Positions 54,766-64,000 of a stretch of 64,000 nt of DNA are shown one piece after another. Source of the stretch: Porphyra umbilicalis (Eukaryota > Rhodophyta > Bangiophyceae > Bangiales > Bangiaceae); the NCBI GenBank assembly GCA_002049455.2, contig KV918783.1:310001-374000 (forward strand), in the 5' to 3' direction. Each line of letters opens with the position of its first letter. Positions within the stretch are counted from its first letter, which is position 1. A program made the translations under genes and the position numbers. The notes beneath the pieces were generated by a model, which saw only the letters and a program-made list of their open reading frames with translations, was not told the DNA's origin and searched no databases.

Positions 54766-55542
54766 CTGGGACCCGTCGTCTATGGCCGTCGACTGTGGGG
54801 CGGGCGCGCCGTCCCGTCCAGTGACGGTGCCGACGTATGGGCGGCTGTCGTCGCTGGCGCCACGGCCGGGCCGGGCGGCCGCGGCGGCGGCGGCAGCGAC
54901 GGCGGCGTCAGCGGCTCGCGCTGGCAATTCAGTGCCCGCTCAGGACCACCCGGCGGCGACGGCGGCCGCCAAGCCGACCGCCGGCCCCGGTGGTCTGCCC
55001 GTCTCTGCGCCCCGCCGCGGGGGTTTGGCGGCGCTCCTCCGTGGCCCCGGCCCGGCCGCCCTCACCGAACCCTACGCGACGGCGGTGGCGGGGCTGGCCG
55101 CGACCGCTGGCGCCGCCGTTGGCGCGCCGCCGGCGGCGCACGAAGCGGGGCGGGCGTCGTGGGAGGACGCGGTGAGGCGGGCCGTGCGGGCGGCGGCGGC
55201 GGCCGAGGCGGCGTCGCCGCCGCCGCCGCCGCCGCCGCCACCGCCGGTCGCAGGGGCCGCCGCCGCTGCCGCCGCCCCGTCGGCCGACGCGCTGCGGTCG
55301 CTGCTCGCCGCGGCGCCGGTGCGGGAGGCGGGGGCGGACGCGCTGCACGCGCTGCTCGCCGAGGACGTTGTTGGGCGGCTGCTCGCGCGCGACGGCATGG
55401 TCGTCCGCGTCGCTGCCGCCGCGTCGGCAGCGTCGACGGCGGCGGCAGCCGCGGCCGCGGCCGCCGCCGCCGCGGGGGGGTGGTCGGCCCAGCGCTCGCG
55501 CAGCGGGCGGCGGGGTCGGGGCGCCTGGTGTCGGCGGGCTAA
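52046..55542 (+). CDS. GATA-type zinc-finger protein, one intron, frame breaks at G/C runs
   Basis: A probable transcription factor. From the ATG at 52046 comes a Gly/Ser/Ala-rich region, then a GATA finger CxxC-x18-CxxC (Cys177, 180, 199, 202) with STPLWRTGPDGPRSLCNACG, the plant/algal spacing. After G10 (52778-52787) the frame changes to a Lys/Arg-rich tail (GTKAAKAGGASGRRRKAG), and again near 52930-53005 to GGIRKRKAAAAARLL. A long poly-Gly (GGT repeat, 53257-53315) follows, then LMELQHCLQQAVQTALP. An intron (53977-54443, GTGCGT...CAG, phase 1) joins to EVLPLEATPETFYFDPTEFG and DDMLTALDLGESP, an acidic activation-like segment. After G7 near 55485 the frame ending GRLVSAG-stop (55540-55542) is the best end. 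The single-finger identity is firm; the full model is a reconstruction. Confidence 0.65.
53257..53315 (+). repeat. GGT/GGC trinucleotide array coding for poly-glycine
   Basis: About a dozen GGT followed by alternating GGC/GGT give an uninterrupted run of some 20 Gly in the GATA protein. The run is in frame, so length changes would not disturb reading. Confidence 0.8.
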
Positions 55543-56870
55543 GCCGCCGCGTCGGTGGTGGTGCACTCGGCCGGCGGGTGCTGGCTGGGGGTGGTTTCCG
55601 GGGGGGGGCTGGTTGCATGGTGGGTGGAGGACGGGGTGGGGGGGGGATGGTTTGGATGGGGAGGAGGCGGTCGCGGGGAGGACTGGCGCGCGTGCGCATG
55701 AATGGTTTGGTTGGTGTGTTTGCCTTGCTTGCTTGCGTCCTAGGGGCTTGCTCTCTCTGTGTGTTTTGTGCGCGGCACCGTGCGCTTCTCCCTTTGGATT
55801 TTGGTTTCGCTGCCGCCTCCCCTGTGCGCTCACCCGTGTGTTGGCGGGCGTCGGCGGGAGGCTGGGCCGCCGACCGGTCGGTCGGTCGGCGGGTGGCGAG
55901 AACCCCGCGCGTCTCCAGCGTCTCGCGTTTGTGTCCGCTGTGGCTGTGCGTTGCCTTCCCGTCCTCGCCCGCGGTGAGCGGCCGCGGGGCGGGCGCCGAA
56001 GCGCCGCGACGCGCTCGACCGCAGGGGCTGTGGCCGCAGCGGCCCGCCGCCCTCGGCCGGCCAAACGCACCCGCGTGGCGCCCGGCGGCCGCCAGACGGT
56101 GGGGGACGGCGCCCCGCAACGGGTGCGGCGGCCGCGGCCGTGCGCGGCCGCGACGTGGGCGGCGACGCGAGACGCGGCGGCGACGCGCGAGCGCGGGGCA
56201 CGCGGCGGGATGGAAGCAGCTGAAAAGGCGGGGGGCGGGCGGGGGATCACGCGAGTCCACCCGCCCTCGAGCGCGACGATTCGTCGTGTGCCTGAATCTT
56301 TCACGCTGAGCAACGGGGCAACTGGACAGAAACTGTGTGGCGCTTGCGCACGAAGGCCAGGGAACTTTCGAGCATTTCCCATCTCCTCTCTCCCCCCTCC
56401 CACCTGCTGGCCGTCAGTCCGGTCCTCGTCCACGTGGCCGCGCCGCATGAGTCTTTTCCCTCCCCCGCCGCCCTTCCCCTCCCCCCTCGCCCCCTATCTT
56501 CCCTCCACTACATCACCATCCCTGGCAGGGCCCGCACAGCCACCCCCCCCCCCCCGAAGTATCGCCGGCACCGCTCCCCCGCCCCCCGCTCCCCCACCCG
56601 CACCGCCATGCCGACGGGCGCGAGCGCGGCGCCGGCGGCGGCCTGGTGCGCGGCGGACGTGACGCAGCTGGGCCACCACCCGGCCCCCGATAATCGTGCC
56701 GGCGTGCGTGTGCGGGTTGCCCAGCCCCGCACAGTGGGGCTTAGACCACGTTCCTGGGAGAGAGTGAGCGACGAAGATTTGCAACTCTTCAAACAATTTG
56801 CAACCGCCTGGAAAGGCCTCCCGCCTTCCTTCCCCGTTCTCTTCCCCATCCCCCCCCCCCACCGCCAACG
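55543..56870. other. intergenic and 5' flank of a pogo-type element
   Basis: GC-rich DNA without a secure gene. A plus-strand frame at 56608-56874 (MPTGASAAPAAAWCAADVTQ and onward to FKQFATAWKGLPPSFP) could be an upstream reading frame of the transposon, but has no recognisable motif. Confidence 0.4.
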
Positions 56871-58517
56871 ATGAAGGAAGCCGAGTTGCTACCAGCGGTG
56901 GATGCCCTCATGGAGGATGGTGCATCCCTGGTGGACGCTTTGCAGGCGGTTTCGAACCCGCCCGAGCTGACTTTGGTGGCCCTCAAGAGCGCCTACCACC
57001 GCCGCGGCGCGGCGCCGCCCGGCGACCATGGCAAACGCCTCCTGACCGCGGAACAGGAAGAGACTATGGTAGGGGTTATCCAGGCGTTCAGCATCAACAA
57101 CCTGCCGCTGTCTCGGTTGCAGATACGGACGATGGCAGGGCAGCGGTTCGGTGTACAGGTGTCGGAAATGTGGGTCCGGCGGTTCCTGATGCGCAACGAC
57201 AAACACGTACGTACCCGCACCTGCAAGGCGCCGGCGGACAAGCGCATGGGGGCTCAGGTGGTTGCCAACGTCAATACCCTCTGTTCCGAGCTGAAAGTCT
57301 TCCTCGAGACCCACCTCTTCCCCCCCTCCGCGGTCATGAACTTTGACGAGACCCGGGTGGTCGTCAAGGGCAGCAACCTCACCACGCAACGGGTCGTATC
57401 TGCGGAAAAGGAGCGCCCAAACGTGGCATCGACTCGCAACTCTACTGTCGCTTCGTTGCGGTCGTTTGTTGCGGCCGAAGGGTCCGTCTTCCTCAGAGTC
57501 TACGTTTTGAAGGCCAAGTTTGGCGAGGACGACCGGTCACCCATCAACTTCACCCTCGAGCCGGCCCTGCAGGCCTCACGCCGGTCGTGGCCGAGGTTCT
57601 TTTGTTGGACCGCCACGGGCTACCTCAACGCCGATCTTTGTGGGCGGGTAGTTGACCTGATGGCGGCCGAGTGGCGTGTCCGCAACCCCGGTTTGCCTCT
57701 TCTCCTCTTTGGGGACCAGTGCTCGGCCCATATGAGCACCGAGACGCTGCAGCGGGCCCTGTCGCTTGACGTCTTCCTCTTATTCCTTGTCGAAAACGCC
57801 TCTCACTTCTTGCAGCCGCTGGACGCCGCACCTTTCGGGTGTTTTCACCGGTCTTTGCGTGTCTACAACTAACAGTACGTGTGGGACGCCCTCATGACCG
57901 GGGAGAGCACGCGTGACGCCCTCCTAGCCGCCGCCTACCACTGTGAGAGGAGAGCCTTTACCCCCGCCGTGGTTAAGGGGGCATTTAAGACCACGGGGCT
58001 GTGGCCGTTTGACTCAGCGGTGGTGCTGGCGCGTGCTCGTGAGAACTCGGGCATTGCTGACGATGGGAGCTCTGCGCGGGCCCAAGCAGCGGCTATGGCG
58101 TCGGAGGTGCTGGCGGAGGCTCGGCAGAGGGTGGCCAGTGGCAAGCGGCGTGTGTCGGGGGGTTCCACAGTGGTACAGCGGGGTACCATCCACTCCCCGT
58201 ACAACCTCATCAAGGCCGCCCTCAAAAAGGCAGCGGAGGAGGCCGCGGCGGCTGAGGAGCGCCGAAAGACCAAGGTGGCGCGGGTAGAGAAGGCCGCCGC
58301 CAAGGCCAAGGATGACCAAGCGGCGGTTGTGAGACGGTTCGAGTTGACCTGTCGAGTTTGTAGCTCGACCAGGCACCGAGGCGGGCCAGCCTGGTTGGTC
58401 TATCATTGCGGTCGCTGGCGGGCATACCCGGGGTGCAAATCTACCCAAACCGCCTCTAGTTCCATTGCGGCACACAAGCAGATTAGTTCTGTTGAAGGGG
58501 GGGGCGAGTCGACGTAG
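56871..58517 (+). pseudogene. pogo-type DDE transposase, full length except one stop
   Basis: One frame from the ATG at 56871 to the stop at 58515-58517 spans 548 codon positions, with a single internal TAA at codon 334 (57870-57872). It has a CENP-B-type HTH (QIRTMAGQRFGVQVSEMWVR, about residues 84-103), then the DDE domain. Asp159 is in VMNFDETR, Asp282 in LLFGDQCSAHM, and Asp318 in LQPLDAAPFGCFHR; the last two are 36 positions apart, as in pogo (DD35D). After the stop the frame goes on with QYVWDALMTGESTRDALLAA and KGAFKTTGLWPFD, a usual C-terminal motif, then a Lys/Ala-rich helix and a Cys/His cluster (CRVCSSTRHR, YHCGRWRAYPGC). No frameshift. It is much better preserved than the pogo/Tigger remnant at 72-951 and belongs to a different lineage. 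Confidence 0.85.
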
Positions 58518-60243
58518 GCGACGGGGTGTGGCGGGCCTTGTTTCTTCTTGTGTCCTCGTCTCGTATTTCTTTTGGCCCGCAGTTGGTTGCAATTTGTGTG
58601 AAAAGTTGCAAAGTTTCGTCGCCGCCTCAGAGCCCGAAATTCCTTGTTCAGCCGAGGAACTCGGATGTACTGGTCAAGATGGCCAAAACTGGGTGTGTGT
58701 CACGCTATTTTCAAGCTGAGATCGTTCTCGTCGCTCAGTAACAGCAATATGTGACGGTAACTGTACCACTGACGATCGAGTCAGGCAAAGTGGGTCAGGT
58801 GATCGGCACTATGTTGACGATCGATGGATTGGGCTTACGAAAATTTACAGCGGTCAACTTGACATGGCCAGCCCACTTTCTCCTTCGATGGCTTGGCCGT
58901 GGACGTGTGGCGCGTGAGCGGCGGCAGCTGCGCGTGGCGCCGACACCCCCCGCTGCGGCACATGCGCGGCCACCGCGGCGGTGGCGGCGTCGGCTACCAG
59001 CCGCGCCCCGTGCGGGCGGCTCCCCCGTGGCCGCCGTGGGTGTCGGCCGCCGCCGCAGCTACTACCAAACTTCGCCGCCTTGCGGCGGCGCCTCCACGAC
59101 CTGCGGTCGCTGTCTGTGGTGTAGTCGGCAAGAGAACGGGTGGCGGCGCGCGGCAAGCGGCGAGTGAGGGCGGAGAGGTAGGGGGGGTCCACCACCCGCC
59201 TGCGTGCCAGCGGCTCGCCCGCAGCAGAAGGGTGTGGGGACGGGCCGCCCATCGGGCGGCATTGTAGCCGGCGGCGGAGGTAGGCGCACCCTCGCCGGGG
59301 CCGCGACGGCTCCACCTCCGCTGCGTACGTGCGGTGGCCGCGGCGCCTCCGCGGTAGTTGGTTGCGGCGAGTGCACCCAACCCCCCACCGGTGACCCGCG
59401 GCTGGCACCTGGAGGACGCGGCAGCGGCGGCAGCTCCCGTCGCCGCCATCGCTGTGGTTGCTGCAGCGGAAGCGCGACCGCCGTCGGTCACGTGTCGTGC
59501 TGTTGTCGCGGCAGGGAAAAGACAGAGTCCGCTGCGCAGCTGCCACCCCGCACGCCCTGCTGCGCGCGACGGCGTCGGTGCGAGGCGTTAGCGATGGGGT
59601 AGCGGGGGGAGAGGGGGGGTGCGACCAACGATTCGTGCCGCATTTTCTCTGGGTGCGCGGCTGGGGGGGAAGCGCATGCCGACGACGGGGAGCTTGTGGG
59701 AGGCGCTGCTCTGTGTGCCTGGCCGCGTGGGCGCAGGTGATGTTGGTGGCAGGGCGTGGGGGGAAGGGTCCTGTGGATGCTTTGCGTTGGAATAGCGGTG
59801 GCGCACATGCTCGACATTGTTCGTGCTGGAGGTCTTCGTTTCTTCGTCTGTATGTTGCGCTCCCTTTGCTCAAAGTGTTGGGGTCGCACCCTCCGAGGCT
59901 GTTCTTGGCGCTCTGCGGTTTTTTTCAGAACATCCCTTTCTGCAGAAGGAACGGGACAGAAAGCGACCCACTGGTCCTGACGCAGATGCGAAGCTTCGTG
60001 GTGGTGTTGGAGAGCCCAAAACGAAGCCCCACGGGACGGTCGCCCTGGGGGCGTCGTTAAGCCACTTTCGGAGAACCCCCCCCAGGGTCCCCCTGTGGAC
60101 CCCAGATGGACCCCAACAGCAGCTGTCCGTGAGCTCGAGTTTTTCACATTCTCCGATTCCTTTTTTTAAAACGGTTATCATGTTCCCATGGAGTGGGCAT
60201 TGTGGGGTTTCAGTCCCTGGCTCTGGCTATAGCGGGAAGCGCT
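58518..60243. other. intergenic, one possible coding fragment
   Basis: At about 58870-59265 the plus strand has a frame with GC-rich third positions (FSFDGLAVDVWRVSGGSCAW, then GGVGYQPRPVRAAPPWPPW) that looks coding, but no start, splice sites or family can be named. The rest shows no gene. Confidence 0.35.
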
Positions 60244-60319
60244 CAGTAACAGGCAGTTACCAAACTCTACGGAACCGTACTATGCTCCGTTCCGTGGCTT
60301 TCAGTAACAGCAGTTACTG
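60244..60319. repeat. nested palindromes built on CAGTAAC/GTTACTG
   Basis: CAGTAACAGGCAGTTAC (60244) and the perfect palindrome CAGTAACAGCAGTTACTG (60302-60319) flank an inner inverted repeat ACGGAAC...GTTCCGT. The word CAGTAACAGCA also occurs at 58736, just 3' of the pogo-type transposase, where GGTAACTG follows. These may be terminal or subterminal repeats of small elements. Confidence 0.55.
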
Positions 60320-61581
60320 GGATCTTCTCGCCACGTCTTCGGCACGATGGGACTCACAGCGACATGTGCTCATCCGAGGGTGTCTGGGGATGCCTCGTTT
60401 GTCGTGTGTGACGCACGTCCGGAGGCTGACGTTGCTCATACGCCATCTCGCCTACCGATCTCTCTCAGGCATCCGTGGAACGCTTCGCCGCGCGTAGTTA
60501 CTCGATGAAATATACTGTGTGAGAGGTTCTCGTCCGCAGTACCATGCGTGAGGGGATCAATTCCCATGTAAGATGATCGTCTCGATCGATTGTGACAGAA
60601 AGCAATCTGAAAATGTGATGGTAACTGTGAGCAGTTGCCAAACGACATGAACTCCGCGTTCCGCCAGCGGGCGTCGGTGATGTGGAAGCGCACATGTGGC
60701 CCCCCCCCCTGACCGCAGGGGAATCCGTTCCCGTAAGGTTCCGGGGGCAAATTGTAGACAGCCAGAGCAAACGCAGATCTTCCAGGCACGTGGTTTAAGA
60801 GCAAAGCCAGCAATGTCGGGACTATATTTTCAAATTCTCAATTGGGCATGCGACGTGGCGCCCTCTCAGAGGTCGCCTAACGGCGAGGCCTGAAATGGAC
60901 GATATACGCAATAGACTTACTCATGAGTAGGCTACTTTCTCGCCGATAGTCACGTTCATCGGTGGGTCGTTCGTGATCTATTCCAATGGACTATATCTCA
61001 GTGGAATCAGAGAGGCGCCAGCACCGCGAGATCCCCGTGATCCGCCCGAGATTTCTGTGCTCAGGCTGGAAGAAGGTGGCGATCGTCTGCCACGACGCAG
61101 ACACGAAGCACATACACGACGCGAAGTGGCCGATCGTGCCGGTAAAGGACAATCATCTGACACATGGCAGCACCCCAGGCTGCCACCGTGCCAGTTTTGA
61201 CAGCCTCGGCTCACTCCCTTGAGCCACTCATACTCGACTACAAGAAAGGAGGCAAAAAAGCACAGAGAGGTGCTCTACGTCTGTCCCTTGACGTACACGC
61301 TACGGCAGCGTGAGAGGCTCAGAAGGTTCGCACAAGACCCGGGGGCCCTCGAAGTGGCCGCAAGCGACTCGTGTGTGTCGCCTTGATACGTCACGGCGTC
61401 TCGCGTCGATTGCGTCTACGTCCGTCGAGGCAGGAAGTGTCGACTCTTGGGTCACCTGTCGTTCCCAGCCTTTGAGTGAAGCGGCGATCGTTTCGCCGCC
61501 GTCGTTTGGCGTGGTCGTTTGTCAACAGACACGTTTTATGTTGCAACGATTTGGTTTCCAGCCAATGAGTGAGCCCGTAGC
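60320..61581. other. intergenic, no gene recognised
   Basis: Mixed-composition DNA with only short frames and no recognisable motif. Confidence 0.5.
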
Positions 61582-61667
61582 ATAGTCCGAGTGTCCTGAA
61601 TAGGGTGCGCGTGCCGTATTTCGGCTTCGAATAGGCCATGCGCGACCTATTGTGACACTCGGACTAT
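61582..61667. repeat. hairpin with about 22-bp arms
   Basis: The left arm ATAGTCCGAGTGTCCTGAAT+AGG (61582-61604) pairs with CCTATTGTGACACTCGGACT+AT (61646-61667), with a few mismatches near the loop. Another pair, CTAAATTCG (about 61687) and CGAATTTAG (about 61758), lies just outside. It looks like a small foldback element. Confidence 0.7.
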
Positions 61668-61799
61668 CGAACCGAGTTGGACTTATCTAAATTCGAGGAG
61701 GTCGTTCGACGTTCAATAGGGCACGTTCACATTGACACACAGCTGTTCGTGGCCTATTAAGCGAATTTAGACACGTTTCACCAATAATTGAGACACGTT

Positions 61800-63520
61800 G
61801 TGATAGACCGACATTGCTGGCTTTGCTCTAAGCCGCACTGTGCCGTCGCTGCCGTGACGACCGACGGGGGTTGCGCGCAGAGGCGGTGGCGCTGCCGCGA
61901 GCGCCACCTCGACCGCGCCGCCGACGCGGCGGGAGGCGGCCGGCGACGGGCACCACGCGTGGCCGGGGGGGGGCGGGCAGGGAGACGCCGGCGGCGGTCG
62001 TCGTGGCGGTGACCACCGGGTGCCGCCTTCCCGCCGCCCGGTGGGGAAAAGGGGTGGACGGCCGCACCGGCGGTGGCGCCGGCGCTCGGCACCACCCGCA
62101 CCGCGTCGCCGCCGGCGAGGTCGGCCATGGGCCACCGTGCCGCCAGGCGCCAGCTCCGCCGTGGCGGCGGCGGGAAAGCGAGCGGGCGCGTCGGCGGTCG
62201 GCCGCGGCGACGGCACGTTGGGCGTCGGCGGCGGCAACGCGCCGTCGGCGGTTGGCAACGGGTCGTCGGCGTCGCCCGTTGGCGACGGGAGGGGCCAGCC
62301 GTCCATGCACAGCACGACGGGCGCGGGTGGGGCGGGCATGCTCGACACGACTGCCGATGGCGCGGGCGCGGCGTCGACATCCGGCGTGGCTGACGGCGCC
62401 TTGCAGACGTAACCGCACGGCGGCGGCCGCTCGTCGGCACGCCGTGACGGCCGCCCCGGTGGCGGCGTGGCGACCGTCCAGCGTCCTGGCGGCGGGGGGG
62501 TTGGGGCGACGATGCCGCCCGACCGCCACCGCCTTGAGCGTCGTGCGGCGGGCGCCGAGCACCCCGCACCGCCGTGTCGCCCGCACGGGCCGCCAAGGGC
62601 GCTGGCACCGCCGCCCCGTGTCGCCGGTGTGCACGCGCGTTGGGTGCGCCCGACGGGCCTTGTCAGTCCCCGCGCGGCGGCCCGTCGCCACGACCGCCGC
62701 GGCGACGCGGCGAGGCTCCTTGCCCCCCCGACGCGGGTGGTGCCCGCGCCGGGCAGCACCACCCCGTTGCGGGCGCCCCCCGCGCGTTGCCCGCCCCCGG
62801 CGGCCGTCGGGCCGTCGCCGCGGATCAAGGCAGCGGCGCGGCGGCGCGGCGTGGCGCGTACCGCGGTGGCCCCGCGGGCGTGGCGGCTGACGTTGGTGGC
62901 GACGATCAGCGGCGCGTGCGCCGCCGACGCCCGCACGGCCGTGGGGCTGGGGGGGGCCTCGGGGCGGGGCACTAACGACGGGGCGGGCGTGGCGGATTTG
63001 GCGGTAACGGGGGGCAGCGCCGCCCCCCGGTGGGGGCCACCCCCGCGCCTGCCCCGGCGCGCGTGGCTGCCCAGGCGCCCGTCCCTGCGCCCGCACCTGC
63101 GCCGGCGACCGTCGTCGGCGGCGACTTGTGCGACGGTGACGGCGCCGTCTGCGCCGCGGGCTGTGTTTCCCGCTCTGGTGGCGGCAATGGGGTTGGCGGG
63201 GGGTCTGGCGCGACCTGCGGCGACCGTGTCCCAGCCACGCGCGGCATGGGATGTCGACGAGGTGCTGTGCTGGGGCGGTTACTACGATGACGGCAGGTCT
63301 TGCCGGCCCGACCTGTACCCAGCCCAGAGACAGACGCTGTGGAGAGAGGGGGAGGGGGGGATATGCGGGGGCGGGGCGGGGGGTGCTCGAAGTGGGAGAG
63401 GCGGAGCTCTCACTTTCTTGTGCGTGTTTTTCGCCTTGCGCCTCGCTCCGAATTTCTCGCCTGTCAGTCTGGCTGGAAGCGGGGCCGCGCGCGGTCGATC
63501 GGGACACGGGTAAAAATGCC
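61800..63520. other. GC-rich block, probably coding, no secure model
   Basis: All frames are open over long stretches. The most protein-like parts are a minus-strand segment at about 62100-62430 (PPPCGYVCKAPSATPDVDAA, VVLCMDGWPLPSPTGDADD) and a plus-strand end at about 63250-63330 (DVDEVLCWGGYYDDGRSCRP). They lie on opposite strands, so at least one is chance. Several G runs (61964-61973, 62488-62497) would obscure frames. No family is recognised. Confidence 0.3.
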
Positions 63521-63607
63521 CAGAACCAGCCGACAGAGTGCACGCAGGCGGCGGCTCGTCGTCTGCCGTCACACTCTGAGAGCTCCACCTGTGCCCTGCC
63601 GCTGGAG

Positions 63608-63961
63608 CTAAACACCGCTGCGTTGCAAGTTGCGCCATTTGTTTACAACAAAGCTGCCCGCGGGCGGCGACGCGTCGATAAAGATGGACGGATATTGAAA
63701 GGGGACAGGGCCGCACGAGGTGAGCGACGAGCAGTTCGTTTCTCTACCACTATGAATGAAACTACGATGGAAACAGGCAGGGCAGCGCCTTAGCCGCCGT
63801 CGCCGACGACTCATACGACTCAAATTCAGTGCACCCGCGACGGTCATAGGCATCTGAAAGGACCGCAGTCGCTCAGCCGCTCTGACGTCGGCTACGCTGA
63901 GGGAGCCAATGGCGGCGGCAGGACGTGTTGCATCAGCAAGGCCAGCCCACGGGCGGACCAT
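63608..63961 (-). CDS. unrecognised ORF, possibly truncated by the window end
   Basis: From the ATG at 63961 the minus strand encodes MVRPWAGLADATRPAAAIGS, LSVADVRAAERLRSFQMPMT and VAGALNLSRMSRRRRRLRRC, then a less convincing tail ending at 63608. The first 60 residues look like real protein. The frame is also open upstream to the window edge, so the true start may lie outside. No domain is recognised. Confidence 0.3.
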   Translation of the reverse strand: MVRPWAGLADATRPAAAIGSLSVADVRAAERLRSFQMPMTVAGALNLSRMSRRRRRLRRCPACFHRSFIHSGRETNCSSLTSCGPVPFQYPSIFIDASPPAGSFVVNKWRNLQRSGV

Positions 63962-64000
63962 ATAGCCGTCACCACCCACGTGTAAAACAGCGCATTGGCG

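Noticed and set aside
61828-63615. 595-codon minus-strand frame
   Set aside because: Extremely Arg-rich with CGG-type codons; other frames in the same block look at least as coding, so no model was accepted.

Overview
The window looks like nuclear DNA of a GC-rich, intron-poor photosynthetic eukaryote. A bangiophyte red alga (Porphyra/Pyropia type) is my best guess. The reasons are GC-rich third codon positions, short GT-AG introns (one each in PCNA, CKS and a GATA-factor gene), eukaryotic core genes, a nucleus-encoded YggT/YlmG plastid protein with a transit-like leader carrying an early Phe, a GH16 hydrolase of the carrageenase/porphyranase type, and a BtuF-like B12-binding protein. The species assignment is inference; the gene families are read directly from motifs.

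Bases 1-30,000 are mostly decayed mobile DNA. They hold a pogo/Tigger remnant (0-1 kb), a nest of palindromes (2.65-2.95 kb), a clean non-autonomous hAT element with an 8-bp target duplication (4.95-5.81 kb), a GC-rich possible membrane-protein gene (6.7-7.8 kb), and two copies of one large unassigned transposon family on the minus strand (7.8-10.9 and 26.1-28.3 kb). They also hold a CACTA/Plavaka-like remnant (11.9-13.9 kb), a PIF/Harbinger transposase with one stop (14.9-16.1 kb) plus two fragments (19.3 and 22.5 kb), a SAP-domain ORF that may be the Harbinger companion, a minisatellite (21.8-22.4 kb), a terminal-inverted-repeat element (23.7-24.1 kb) and inverted dispersed repeats (16.3 and 24.8 kb).

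Bases 30,000-56,000 are gene-dense. In order they are: YggT/YlmG (+); GPN1-type GTPase (-) divergent from PCNA (+); GH16 hydrolase (-) divergent from an integrin-beta-like VWA membrane protein (+); BtuF-like protein (+); CKS cell-cycle subunit (+); a broken unrecognised gene (-); an 871-residue protein with about twelve copies of an LLSPPPAxSPLExAAxxL-type repeat and a C-terminal membrane anchor (+); a low-complexity minus-strand candidate; and a GATA zinc-finger protein (+). PCNA, CKS and GPN1 are growth/cell-cycle housekeeping genes. YggT belongs to plastid membranes. The GH16 protein fits cell-wall galactan turnover.

From 56.9 kb on there is a nearly intact pogo-type transposase with a single internal stop, then intergenic DNA with hairpins and a GC-rich block (61.8-63.5 kb) without a secure gene model.

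A recurring oddity is that several otherwise convincing genes (YggT, the VWA protein, the GATA factor, probably others) change reading frame at long G or C runs. In YggT the break falls inside a conserved motif and one extra G would mend it. Run-length error in the assembly is the simplest explanation; true variability at these runs is the interesting alternative.
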